Assembly (NCBI GenBank): GCA_963930645.1
Contig: OZ005649.1
Location: 41,506,664-41,570,663 of the forward strand
Direction: 5' to 3'
Length of the DNA: 64,000 bases
From: Salticus scenicus
Taxonomy: Eukaryota > Arthropoda > Arachnida > Araneae > Salticidae
Positions 9,811-20,159 of the stretch are shown here, one piece after another; positions within the stretch are counted from its first letter, which is position 1, and the number at the start of each line of letters is the position of its first letter. Under the pieces are notes generated by a model that worked only from the letters and a program-made list of their open reading frames with translations, searched no databases and had not been told where the DNA came from. The translations under genes and the position numbers were made by a program.

Positions 9811-11100
9811 TTGATATAAAGTAATCAAATTATTTAATTTTTAATAATAATAAAAATGCTGCAAAATAAATAAAAATAAATAAACAATTTGTAAACTGTT
9901 GTCCATAGGGCAAAGAATGAACATTTCCCGATATTTAGATTTTCAGTTCTAAGAAAACGAAAATCATCTTCAGTAATCATTTAAAAAAAAAAAAAAAAAA
10001 TGATTTCGCGAATTTGTATAAAATGTCAAATCTTCATGCCCAAGAATGTTTTGTAAAACTTTTTGTGAATAAAATAACTGTCTGTTTTTTAAAGTGTGCT
10101 ACATTTTCATCTAAACATTTTCTAGAGTAATGTTACTATTTAAAATAAATAAATAAATAAACTTAAGGAATTTTACATTTAAAATCCAATGTTAATCAAA
10201 CATTTATCTTCTTATCCTTAACGCAGGGATGCCACAAACGGCTGGTTCATTATTATTATTATTTATTTGTCTAATTATTTGTTATCTTTATTCGGTTAGT
10301 TCCACTATTTCCAAAAAGTAAAATTTTTGATATATTTCTAATATAAAACTGTAGTTTGTCTAGATAAATTTAGTATAAATTTTATCTTATGGAAAGAGTG
10401 GTACAAAAAAGAAAAGAAAAATAGAAATAATTGCCTGCGCGGATTAGTAAATGTAAGCGAAATTCTCAGCCCCATATTACTTATGACGCATTTCTTCGTA
10501 TATTAGTAATGATAAAAACATCGACAGTTGCGTGAGGTAAAATATTAGAACTAATTCAACATATTTACACTCAATGTTTTTTAAACCACAACTAAAACTT
10601 CAAAAGGAAACAAGATATGTGCGAATGCTTGCTCGTATATTTTTAAAATAGTTCATTAGGAACTATTTTCATCTTGAACTTTAAACTAAAAATACTTTAA
10701 AACCTCGTTCAAAGTCATAAACCGATATATATATTTTTAATTATTTTTTCTGGTTTCAAACACAGATATTTATATTGATGTAAATATCAGAATCACAAAT
10801 GAGGACGAACTTAACCCTTGATTTGACTTATAAAATGTTTTACATCAAACTCAAGAATAATGTTATTATCTTAGTCGCAAAATAAGTAAGCTTTGATAGG
10901 AAAACACTTTTAATGATAGATAAAGGTTGTATACATATATATATATATTCATTCATTTAATTTTGCAGTCAAATTAAAGATGCGCCAGTTGTCTGAAGTT
11001 TGTTTAGAAGATTAATTGAAGATTTTTTTATTTTAAAATTATTCTAAAGCCTATTTGAAAGTTAAATCTTTGAACGTAACAAAATGCTAAAAACATTTCG
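9811..11100 (+). repeat. Duplicated unit U (copy a)
   Basis: Matches 19400-21870 in direct orientation once the insertions there are removed. Shared landmarks are TTTTTAATAATAATAAAAAT, CCCCATATTAC followed by a GCATTTCTTC / GTATTTCTTC block, GATAAAAACATCGA, TTTTTCTGGTTTC and CGATTTGACTTATAAAA / TGATTTGACTTATAAAA. The part up to 10440 also matches copy c on the minus strand. No coding capacity seen; the nature of the unit is unknown. Confidence 0.7.
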
Positions 11101-11175
11101 CATTAATAAAGGGTAAAAAATAGCCTGGTGTGGCACTCACACGACTTTCTCTCACCCTGGAATTTAATACTTTAA

Positions 11176-11467
11176 CCCTTTACGTTCGGCATATTTTCCG
11201 TAAGCCACGCCTTTTGGCGTTCCTTTATTACGTCACACGTATACTTTCCAACTTACTACCTTTTGGCTACCGAAAAATTGTAATAATTTGTTTTAATTTA
11301 CTTCATCATTAAATAAAATAAATCCTTCTATTAAAATTTTCCGGTAGCCGAAAAGTAGCCTATAGTTACACGTTTAAGAAAAATAACATTTTATTTGCAG
11401 AGGAACAACTTAAGGTATGACTCGAGTTTTTAATGTCCCCTCAGAAGAGACATACGAGCGATAAGGG
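11176..11467. mobile_element. piggyBac-type MITE, family 2
   Basis: TTAA flanks at 11172-11175 and 11468-11471, termini CCCTTTACG / CGATAAGGG. Interior inverted blocks (GGCTACCGAAAAATT / AATTTTCCGGTAGCC). A sister copy is at 18175-18452. Non-coding. Confidence 0.8.
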
Positions 11468-11573
11468 TTAATTACAAATTGGAGATTAAGGAATAAGATA
11501 ACGTGTACTATTACATGAACCGTACTGTTACATATACATACTGTTAAAAACAACTCCAATTAGCATACTTGCC

Positions 11574-11765
11574 AACCATCTCATTATGATTCCTGACATT
11601 TTTAGAACCCGCCTTTTCTTTCATACCAATCTCTTTTTAGAGTAATTTTATTTTCATTTAATCGTAACTACAATTAGAAAAATTTACTCGAAAAATAAAG
11701 TGGTGTCGGAAAAGGGGCGTATTTTAAAGGAGTGTAATAATGTTACGATTATTAATGAGAGTATG
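11574..11765. mobile_element. Family A palindromic element, 6-bp TSD
   Basis: Starts CATACTTGCCAACC; flanks AATTAG at 11568-11573 and 11766-11771. The right terminus has lost the TTGGCAA block but keeps the final GTATG. Core as in other copies. Confidence 0.85.
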
Positions 11766-11890
11766 AATTAGACGTCGGAACCACTTTATTTGACGAATAA
11801 TTCTTTATGAAAGGTGCTACATCCCCATCAACCACCTGTTTCATTATTGTATCTACATTTATATAGAATTCAAATCATTATTAAATTTAA

Positions 11891-12245
11891 AAGTTCATTT
11901 AAAATTATTCAGACAATTTTCACACGCACCATTTGTTGAAACTTGTCAATCTTGATCCAATTTTTCAAGTAACAAGCGTATATAAACTTCAAAATAAAAT
12001 ATTTAAATTGTCTGAAATTGTTTGGTTGTATGTTACTCTGATAAGAGACAGAGACAAAGATCAAACATCAAAAACTTGACTTCAGTATTCAGGAAACCTG
12101 AAATCGTGTAAATATACAAAAACAAGCAATGAATATTTAGCTCATAAAAATACTTTATTTACCGTACATATATGAGGATTTACTTTCAGTTCCTGAGCAA
12201 TTTTCCTGCACACAATAAAATATCATAGTAAAACGCTTACACTAA
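11891..12245. other. Unassigned DNA
   Basis: AT-rich, no gene or repeat recognised. Confidence 0.5.
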
Positions 12246-12592
12246 CACTTTCGCGACCGCATGTTTCTGTCTTATTGACAGTAAGGTCCGCCTATGGGCG
12301 TTGTTCAGCCAGGTTACAAAATTTCAGAACAAAATTTTTTGTAATCACATTTATAAAAGAAATGAATATGCATTATAATTATACTCTTTCTAATCAAAGT
12401 ATCTCTCTCCAGAGCCTCCTAAACTAGATGCTTGCCGCGTGGCTCGGAAACATGGCAACAGTTCAAGCGGTAGACAACGCCATCTGGTACAGTTTGCGCG
12501 CCTTTTTTATTCAACAGCCGCCAAAAATTTTTTTAAATTGGGATTTCATATACATAAAAGGCGAATAGAATCGAAAAAACGTCGATTATATA

Positions 12593-14018
12593 CACTGATG
12601 GAAAAAAAAATCCCAACACTAGGAAGGAGCTGTGCTAGATAAACGAAATTTGGTAGGCTTGTTTATACATCTGAAAGATGACGTCGATTCAAATTTCGAG
12701 CTACGCACAAAAGTGTGGCGCTAGTTGCGACACTATGAACATGAAAATGAGGTTTGCTTTAAATAAGCGCTGTAAGGTTCGTGATCGTTATTTACAGTTG
12801 AGATTTGACGTAGTGGGTTAATGTTAGTCAAGGATGCCTCTAAGAAGACGAAGAAGGCATTATCAACAGCTCACTGAGTTTGAACGAGGTTGTGTAGTAG
12901 GGCTACGAGAAGGGGGGTTTTCTATCCGCGATATTGCAGAAAGACTTGGCAGGAATGTATCCACTGTGCATGAGTGTTGGCAGCAGTGGTCAAGGGAAGG
13001 TACTGCCTGAAGAAGACCGGGTTCTGGGCGGCCACGTGGCACTACTGAAAGGGAAGACAGCCGTGTTCGGCGTATGGCTGTGGCTAATCGTACTGCGTCT
13101 GCAGCTGAAATTTGAGCTGCAGTTGGCACCACAGTAACACAACGAACTGTTACAAACCGGTTACTTCAAGGACAGCTCCGAGCCAGACGGCATGTAGCGT
13201 GCATTCCACTGACTCCAAACCACTGCTGTTTGCGACGCGAGTGGTGTCAAGTTAGAGCTCATTGGAGGACGGAGTGGAGATCTGTTGTGTTTTCTGATGA
13301 AAGCCGGTTCTGCCTTAGTCGCAGTGATAGCCGTGTGTTGGTTAGAAGGAGGCCAGGTGAACGCCTGCTAGCGACCTGTCTGCGGCCTAGACACACAGGG
13401 CCTACTCCTGGAGTTATAGTGTTTGGGTTTTCGTATGACAGAAGGAGCACTCTCGTGGTTATCCCACGCACTCTGACTGCAAATTTGTACGTCAGTCTAG
13501 TGATACAACCTGTTGTACTGCCATTCATGAACAGCATTCAAGGGGGTGTTTTCCAACAGGATAACGCTCGCCCTCATACCGCTGTTGTAACCCAACATGC
13601 TCTACAGAGTGTCGACATGTTGCCTTGGCCTGCTAGATCAACAGATCTTTCTCCAATCGAGCACGTATGGGACATCATTGGACGACAACTCCAGCGTCAT
13701 CCACAACCAGCATTAACCGTCCCTGCATTGACCGCCCAAGTGCAACAGGCATAGAACTCCATCCCACAAACTGATATCCGACACCTGTACGACACAATAC
13801 ATGCACGTTTGCACGCTTGCATTCAAAATTCTGGCGGTTACACCGGTTACTAATGTACCAACATTTCACATTTGAAATGGCTCTTCTCGCCAATGGCTCT
13901 ACCTGTGATCTTGAAACTTTAATCAATTAAATATGTTACCTAGACAAATGTATTGCTGAAATTTCATTACTGTACAATATTTTTTTCTTGGTGTTGGGAT
14001 TTTTTTTTTCCATCAGTG
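12593..14018 (+). mobile_element. Tc1-like transposon (1426 bp)
   Basis: Terminal inverted repeats CACTGATGGAAAAAAAAATC / ATTTTTTTTTTCCATCAGTG extend to AACACTA / TGGTGTT, with TA target duplications at 12591-12592 and 14019-14020. It carries one transposase frame. It inserted into the centre of MITE B. Confidence 0.95.
12834..13853 (+). pseudogene. Tc1-like transposase, three nonsense mutations
   Basis: One frame of 340 codons from ATG 12834 to TAA 13851 would encode a DNA transposase that binds the TIRs and cuts and pastes at TA. An N-terminal paired-like helix-turn-helix is seen (motifs GGFSIRDIAERLGRN, VSTVHECW) followed by a GRPRGTT hook. Catalytic motifs are FSDESRF (first D), QQDNARPHT (second D) and DLSPIEHVWD (E). 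By my count 32 residues separate the second D from the E, two fewer than the usual Tc1 spacing of 34. In-frame stops lie at TGA 13008-13010, TGA 13113-13115 and TAG 13752-13754. The two TGAs fit CGA-to-TGA decay and the TAG fits loss of a Trp codon. No frameshift was needed. The copy cannot make an intact enzyme. Confidence 0.93.
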
Positions 14019-14532
14019 TATATCATATATCACTTCTTAAAATTATTGGTGATATTTGAATAAAAAAGTCGCGCAATCTGTACTAGTTGGCGCTGTCTAC
14101 CACTTGAACTGTTGCCAAGTTTCTGAGCCACGAGACAGGCATCTAGTTTAGGAGGCTATTCTCTATCCATACTACATTGATTAAACAAATATGAATATGT
14201 GATATATTCTTAAGAAATGAATAACATACAAATTGCGAAGGTAACGCCCAATGGCGGAGTTACAGATTTTTAAAAGACGTTAATCAACGTCATTGGCCGC
14301 CCAAAGTGCTAATTATATTCAGTAAAAAAGAATGATTTTGTTTAATTATTGGCAATTATCTTCTAAAAATTGTGTACATACCCCATGTTCCACATAAATA
14401 TTATCCTATATTCATAACACATAGCACAACCTGAAATACGCTTCCATCAATTTTCAAGTATTGTCCCACTATAATGTAGTTCTTTTGTGTAGCCCTGTAA
14501 GCGAATAATGAATGATTTTCATACCATTTTCG

Positions 14533-14725
14533 CATACTTGCCAACCTAACCCGGCAGATTGTTAATCCTGCCCCTTACCACCTATTTTTTTACACCAGTC
14601 TTTTTTTAGAGCACTTTTCTTCTTATTTAATTGTAAATATATTTCCAGAGAACTACTTTAAAAATTAAGTGGTGTACAAAAAGGGGCGAGAACTAACTAT
14701 CTTCCGGGTTAGGTTGGCAAGTATG
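14533..14725. mobile_element. Family A palindromic element
   Basis: Starts CATACTTGCCAACC and ends GGTTGGCAAGTATG; both halves are reverse complements, with core TTTTTTTACACCAGTC and AAGTGGTGTACAAAAAGG. Flanking 6-mers do not match, so the target duplication has decayed or an end is misplaced. Very similar to 56881-57073. Confidence 0.85.
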
Positions 14726-14831
14726 TATTCTACATGAAACCTTGTTTTACGCATATAAAAAATACATATTCCATTCATACCGTTTTGTGAAGCCTACAGA
14801 TGTTTAATTCTTTTTACAGCAATTTTCCCCA

Positions 14832-15085
14832 AGACGTAATGCATAGTTGCTAAATTTTAATTTAGTCAGGAGCCTTTTTCGGGCCGCCTTTATTTCGCAC
14901 AAATTTATTTATAGATTATTTTTCTCTAATATATATAACAATGATAAAATAAGAAAATGTTAATCTTAACACTTTTCTTCAGGATTATATAAAATTAAGT
15001 TTTTCATAAAAAAAAAAAACAGCCCTGTTTTCAGGCATTACTTCAAAGAAAAAAGAAAAAAAGATTTTACGAATTTAAGTTTAAC
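14832..15085. mobile_element. Degenerate family A-like DNA
   Basis: Contains GCCGCCTTTATTTCGCAC and TTTATAGATTATTTTTCTC, as in the neighbouring element at 15091, but the right half is scrambled. Confidence 0.35.
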
Positions 15086-15181
15086 ACTTTCATAGCTGCA
15101 AATATTTTAATTTAATCCGAAGTACTTTTATCCACGCCTTTATTTCGCACCACTTTATTTATAGAAAAATTTTCTCCAATA

Positions 15182-16073
15182 TACCGGGTGATCCAAAAAT
15201 CACTAGACTTTTTAAAAGTTCTAAATATTAAACTATTTACAATAAAACGATGCGATTTGCACAGAAATGTTCAGAAACATGGGAGATTTTTGTTTTTAAT
15301 GAAAAAATATATTGCATATTAGTTAACATTTTCGTCAACAGGTGGCGCAAGTGTTTCAAGTAGAATACAATCTTATCACGCGTTAAATAAGTAGATGAGT
15401 TAATTGAGCATTATCTCATAACATTTCAAACAGTTTCTGTCACAGGTGTACGATATGGAGCGCTATTAAAAACAAAGTCATTCCTTACTTGCAAGAGAGG
15501 CAATCATTCCATTCAATAGCATTTCTGCAGGATGGAGCGCCTCCGCACATAACTACTCCTGTCATGACACTTCTGAGGTCGACATTTGGAGACAACCACG
15601 TCCTTAGTCGATGTTTTCCACATGAATGGCCCCCAAGGTCTCCAGACCTTGCACATTGCGATTTCTGGTTATGGGGTTATTTGAAGTCACGTGTGTATGG
15701 AGGTCGGCCTACGTCTTTGGCGCAGTTAAGAAAAAGCTATACGCCACCATGTGACAGGTATACCCTCTGACATGCTTTTTAACGCTGTGCAGGGTGTTTT
15801 CAAACGTCTGACGGCTGTAATTATCAGTGATGGGAATCAAATTGAACAGCTGTAGGTATTGAAACACTTTTATTCATAGCAATGAACTGTATTATAATTT
15901 TATGAGTCTGTTAATTGAACTCCAGCGCCACCTTTTGGTAAAAAATATTACTAATATTTCATTAAAAACAAAAATCACCCCGCGCAATTCTGTGCAAACA
16001 AAATCATTTTATTGTAAATAGTTTAATAATTATAATGTTTTAAAAAGTCTAGCGACTTTTGGATAACCCGATA
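15182..16073 (+). mobile_element. Internally deleted mariner-like element (892 bp)
   Basis: TIRs of roughly 115 bp: TACCGGGTGATCC... at the left and the inverted counterpart ending GGATAACCCGATA, with shared blocks TAGACTTTTTAAAA and TTAAACTATTTACAATAAAA. TA target duplications lie at 15180-15181 and 16074-16075. Only the C-terminal part of the transposase remains. Confidence 0.85.
15440..15855 (+). pseudogene. Mariner-family transposase, C-terminal fragment
   Basis: The readable part starts near 15459, before the motif FLQDGAPPH (second catalytic D), and includes FPHEWPPRSPDLAHCDFWLWG and LKSRVYGG, a signature of one branch of mariner/Tc1 transposases common in arthropods. About 42 residues separate the second D from the D of HCDFW. 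A frameshift near 15755 moves the frame to PSDMLFNAVQGVFKRL, ending at TAG 15853. The N-terminal helix-turn-helix and the first catalytic D are missing, apparently by internal deletion, because both TIRs are kept. Non-functional by itself; possibly once mobilised in trans. Confidence 0.85.
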
Positions 16074-16175
16074 TAACTTCAACAAAATAAAATAAAATTA
16101 CTTTTAAAATGTAAGTGGCATGAAATAAAGGAAAATACTCCGGAATAAATTAAAATATTGACAACTGTGCACTTT

Positions 16176-17252
16176 ATATACTCCTGGTGTATATAGATGC
16201 CAGTCACATTTACAGAAAAAATTACTAAGAACAAAATTTGAATAATGTATTTACATATATGTAAAATCATTTTAATAAATAATAGAATGTTTAACAGGAA
16301 TGCCAAATGGCGGGGCTTACTGTTAAAAAAGAAAATACCCCGACGACAATGTAATAAAATAAGAGTTGCATGAAATAAAGGATGGGTAAAAAACGCTCTT
16401 GGATAAATTAAAATGTTTACAACTCTGCTAATGTGTTTTAAATCTCTTGGGTGCTACTGTACAAGAGCTATTTGCTTGATCACAAAAAAAAGTTTCGTGT
16501 ATTATTCCCATATGATATAGATTTAGGATACCGGGTTTGAATTTAATGCTGCTATTTGTTCTTGAGATAGGCTGATAACTCATACTCACACAGAAACAGA
16601 CACATACACACAGACAAACAGCTAAAAATATGTTTTCTTTTTTATTCAAGTTACCTTGAAACGTGTAAATGTTACAAACAATCAATTTCAAAAATTTGAT
16701 TAAAAAATAATAATTTCTATACTATATGCATGGGTAAGATAAAGTAAAAATCTTTGTATAAAAGTTTGTATCTATTCCGCATGGGAAATACTTCTAATAA
16801 ATAAAAATGTTAACACATAGTTTGTGCAGCGTTAATGTGTATAGTAAAGTAAAGAAGAAAGCTTTGTGGTGCTTACAATGTGCAGCATTTTAATAAGATA
16901 TAATATTTAATGCCATACAAAATTCATTCAAAAATACTTTTAAAAAAAAAATTCATCCATTTAGATAGTTTTTCTTGGGGGGGGGGGGGAGAAGCAAAAG
17001 AGTGTCTTTCTAAAAATTATAGAATTTTGCACAAATTTAAGTGATTTACTTCAGAACATTGTTGACAATCGTGTCGATTTTTAATTACCGGTAATTTTTA
17101 TGTATAAAATTTTTCAGCTAAATTCATTTAAGAGAACTGCTACAAAAGTTTACGGAAAATGTCGGTAAAATATACCGGTATCGAAAAATCGGAAATTTTG
17201 GCAAAATCTCATAATAATGTTGTGTTTTTTATTTTTATTTCCGTTTTTGAAG
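16176..17252. other. Mostly unassigned, with diverged repeat J
   Basis: About 16280-16435 has family A-like fragments (GGCGGGGCTTACTG, GGATAAATTAAAATG). 16440-16755 resembles repeat J (ATGATATAGATTTAGGATACC, a CA/GACA-rich tract, GTGTAAATGTTAC). The rest is AT-rich without features. Confidence 0.45.
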
Positions 17253-17741
17253 TAGACCTGCTAACTATACTAGTTTACCAAAAATGGTATTAAGCCCAGC
17301 CTTTTTTTCGCACCATAATAGTTCTACAGCAATAGTCTTCGTATTTAATCATGAGAAGATATTGCTCAATATTACAAGTATTCTAGTGTGAAAAAAAAGC
17401 GGTGCCTAATACCATTACGAATAAACTAGTATAGTTAGCCAGAGCCTGATTAAGGGGGAAGCAAACATTATGTCCGCTCTCGCCGGAATAATTTTACAAT
17501 TATTTTTTACTTCATGTCATAGAAATTCCACGCTTTGACGAGGAAATATTTTTTATAAAAAATTAACGGTGTAAAACAATCCAATTTAGTCACCGTTATT
17601 AGACACCAGAATTCTTTTAAAATAATTTTTAATGAGAATTTTCTGTTTATTATAGGAGGAAAGTATTTGTTAAAAAATTACGGTGTAAGTATAAATAATG
17701 TGTGCTTCCCCCTTAATCAGGCTCTGTAGTTAGCAGGTCTA
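17253..17741. mobile_element. Family A element carrying a hAT MITE
   Basis: Flanked by TTGAAG at 17247-17252 and 17742-17747. Arms TAGACCTGCTAACTATACTA mirrored on the right after removal of the hAT insertion; core GCACCATAATAG and TCTAGTGTGAAAAAAAAG. Confidence 0.85.
17440..17726. mobile_element. hAT-type MITE (287 bp)
   Basis: TIRs CAGAGCCTGATTAAGGGGGA / TCCCCCTTAATCAGGCTCTG and an 8-bp target duplication TAGTTAGC at 17432-17439 and 17727-17734. The inner region is AT-rich and non-coding. CAG-type ends and 8-bp duplication are typical of hAT. Confidence 0.92.
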
Positions 17742-17749
17742 TTGAAGCG

Positions 17750-18174
17750 AGAATGTATTAAGTAAACTGCTTTAAAGAATAAGCTCCAAAAATGAACTAT
17801 GGTTTTTGCTATTTGCTATATTTATTAGACGAAAGTACTGGATTTGTAACAAATTTTCACATTAGGATTTCGATAAATTTACAGATCTTGAGAGATCCAG
17901 AAAAGATTTTGACCAATTTTAGAGGATGTCTGTCTGTGTGTTTTTATACGTTTAATGAAATTTCTGTGACTGTTCTAAATCAAGAACTAATGCATAAGAT
18001 ATAAAAACATTAACAAATAAATAAATAAAATTTAACTATGCTTCAACACAAATTTTTCTAAATTTTAATATGTATCAGTCAACAGGTGGAGCTCTCAGCG
18101 TGTAATTTCTCATTTTTTGTATGCCAGCACAGTACAAAATACAATACGAATGTACACAATGGGATGATTTTTAA
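17750..18174. other. Unassigned DNA
   Basis: A 70-codon frame is present at 17792-18004 but has no recognisable motif and lies in AT-rich repeat-like DNA. GTCTGTCTGTGTG near 17930 recalls repeat J. Confidence 0.4.
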
Positions 18175-18452
18175 CACTTCGCGCTCGGCATAATTTCCGT
18201 AAGACATGCCTTGTGGCGTTCTTTTAAAACGTCACACGTATAGTTTCCAACTTACTACCTTTTCGCTACCGAAAAATTCTAATAATTTGTTTTATTTTAC
18301 TTCATCATTAAATAAAATAAATCTTTCTGTTTTTCGGTAGCCGAAAGGTTGTCTATAGTTATACGTTTAAGAAAAATAATATTTCATTTGCTGAGGAACA
18401 CCTTAAGGCGTGGCTCGATTTTTAATGTCCTCTCAGAATAAGGCAATAAGGG
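18175..18452. mobile_element. piggyBac-type MITE, family 2
   Basis: TTAA flanks at 18171-18174 and 18453-18456. Homologous throughout to 11176-11467 (CGTCACACGTATAGTTTCCA, TTCATCATTAAATAAAATAA). Confidence 0.8.
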
Positions 18453-18593
18453 TTAAATTAATAAATTTTATTGGGTTTTATTTCTTTAAATAAAAACTTG
18501 CCATAAAAGAGGAGTAGTTGAACTAAATAGGGATACATAGCTTGATAGCTATCCCTTAAATAAATAAAACTTATATTTCTATACAGAGTGTCC

Positions 18594-19263
18594 CAAAAAG
18601 CTTGAAACACTGTTTAATTATTTACCTGTTAGAGATGAGAGGATAATGTAAACTGCAAAAGTGTACAAAGTAAGATAGGAAATAAAACTCCTCTAATAAA
18701 AATATCTTCCTGTTAATTTTCAAAAAATTACATTGTTTAAATTTTTAAACGACCCCTCTAGACAAAATTGGACAATTAGAAATTTTTATTTTCTGTGCAA
18801 CAACATCACTGCAAAAAACCGCATTCTTGTGTCTTTAAAACTGAATGAATTATACTTTATTGAAAACTGAACTCTGATTATAGGGACCATATATGATATA
18901 TCAAAACAGAAATCTAAATTTTTGACATATTATAAAAAGATAAAATGTATCATAGCATTTGCATGTTTCAAAGTCGTTTCTAAACAAGTTGTTAAATTCG
19001 AAACACGTTTTAAAATTCTAAGGATTAACTTAAATGCATTTGAGAATTTTTCGACACGTTATGTTTTTGATCTCAAAATTTTCCGTTATCAACTTGTAAA
19101 TGATCCCTTTTTTCCCCGAAAAGCCAGCCTTTTAAATGATATGGGAAAATCGCACAAGTCACTTTTTTTGTAATGAATTTGGACGTTATTTCAGCTTACA
19201 TTACCCATTTATTTGTAACGGGTAAAGAAATAAAGCGCTGTTCAACCTTTTTGGGACACCCTG
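18594..19263. mobile_element. Non-autonomous mariner-type element (670 bp)
   Basis: Starts CAGAGTGTCCCAAAAAG after TA and ends TTTTTGGGACACCCTG before TA. The interior shows only short open frames without transposase motifs. Confidence 0.75.
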
Positions 19264-19512
19264 TATGTGTGTATGTATATAGAGAAAATAATTCAATAAT
19301 TGTTTGCAGTAATTTTCAGTGTTTTTTTTTTTCTTTTAAGAAAGTCGCTGTAAATAAATACTATTTTATTTCTTTAATTAAATAAATGATAATCAGTTAA
19401 GGGACTGCAAAATGTCCTACTATTTATTTATGATATTTTTCATAGAAAGTAATTACATTGCTTCATTTTTAATAATAATAAAAATCCTGAAAATAAATAA
19501 ATAAATAATTAA

Positions 19513-19734
19513 CCCCTTAACGCGCGGTGTCCTCACTGCGAGGACGCAAAATTTAAGATCCTGCTGCAAAAAATCATCCCGGAAATTTTTTAGCAAAAAT
19601 TTACGTTTATAACATATCAGAAAAGGCCAATTTTTTTAACCTTGAAATTTAAAATTTCTTTTAGTTTAATTTAGTTCATGAATTCCGGTGGCAGTATAAT
19701 TTAAATGATCCGAATTGTTTTGCGCCGCAAAGGG
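19513..19734. mobile_element. piggyBac-type MITE, family 1
   Basis: TTAA flanks at 19509-19512 and 19735-19738. Carries TGTCCTCACTGCGAGGACGC and, at the right, TTTTGCGCCGCAAAGGG. Same family as 31046 and 42122 but inverted. Confidence 0.75.
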
Positions 19735-20159
19735 TTAAATAAATAATTAAATAAACATTTTGTAAGCTGTCTTCAACGGTTATAGAAAATTATTTTTTTT
19801 TTCAAAATTTATACGTGTGTGGTAAGCATGAAGATCTTTTTTACTCATTTCGTGAATTTTATAAAATTGTCGAATTCTTATGAGTAAGAATATTTTGTAA
19901 AACAGTTTAGGAGTAAGACATATGTTTTTTTTTTTTTTTTTTTAAATTGTGCGGTTTTAAATCCAAACATTATTACTATTTCAAAATTAAAATTTAAGGA
20001 ATTTTACTTACCAATCTTAAATATGTCTCTTTTTTATCCTAAGCGTAAACAAAAATTCCCTGCCCCATATTACCTATCGCGTATTTCTTCATTTAATAGT
20101 AAAGATAAAAACATCGAGAATTTCGTGTTGTTTTTTCTTTGATTATACTATTTCTATAT

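Larger units (their letters stand above)
7339..10440 (+). repeat. Inverted segmental-duplication arm (copy a)
   Basis: Reverse complement of 391-1415, expanded by the Helitron at 7878-9809 and the MITE at 7400-7517. Its outer part, 9811-10440, continues into a stretch to about 11100 that also matches 19400-21870 in direct orientation. Confidence 0.8.
11110..11890 (+). mobile_element. Repeat J copy, split by two MITEs
   Basis: Starts GGCACTCACACGACTTTCTC and continues along 20209-20400, after removal of the piggyBac-type MITE (11176-11467) and a family A element (11574-11765). Shared downstream blocks are GGAGATTAAG, AAGATAACG and the CC(C)GTTTCATTA region. The copy at 20.2 kb has neither insertion. 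Confidence 0.6.
12414..14156. mobile_element. Palindromic MITE family B, interrupted by Tc1
   Basis: Starts GCCTCCTAAACTAG, ends CTAGTTTAGGAGGC, followed by TA. The two halves join smoothly (…TCGATTATA / TATATCATATATCAC) once 12593-14018 is removed; compare the uninterrupted copies at 23308 and 46997. Confidence 0.85.
12246..14308. mobile_element. piggyBac-type MITE, family 3, interrupted
   Basis: Starts CACTTTCGCGACC after CTAA (12242-12245) and ends GGCCGCCCAAAGTG before CTAA (14309-14312). Sister copy at 33252-33556. It is split by MITE B (12414-14156), which is itself split by a Tc1 element, giving a three-level nest. Confidence 0.7.
15091..16169. mobile_element. Family A variant interrupted by mariner
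   Basis: Flanked by CACTTT at 15085-15090 and 16170-16175. Left part: CATAGCTGCAAATATTTTAA ... TTTATTTCGCACCAC. Right part: AAGTGGCATGAAATAAAGG ... TATTGACAACTGTG. The mariner at 15182-16073 lies at its centre. Confidence 0.8.

Noticed and set aside
12863..13926. Minus-strand frames over the Tc1 element
   Set aside because: Shadows of the transposase frame on the other strand.
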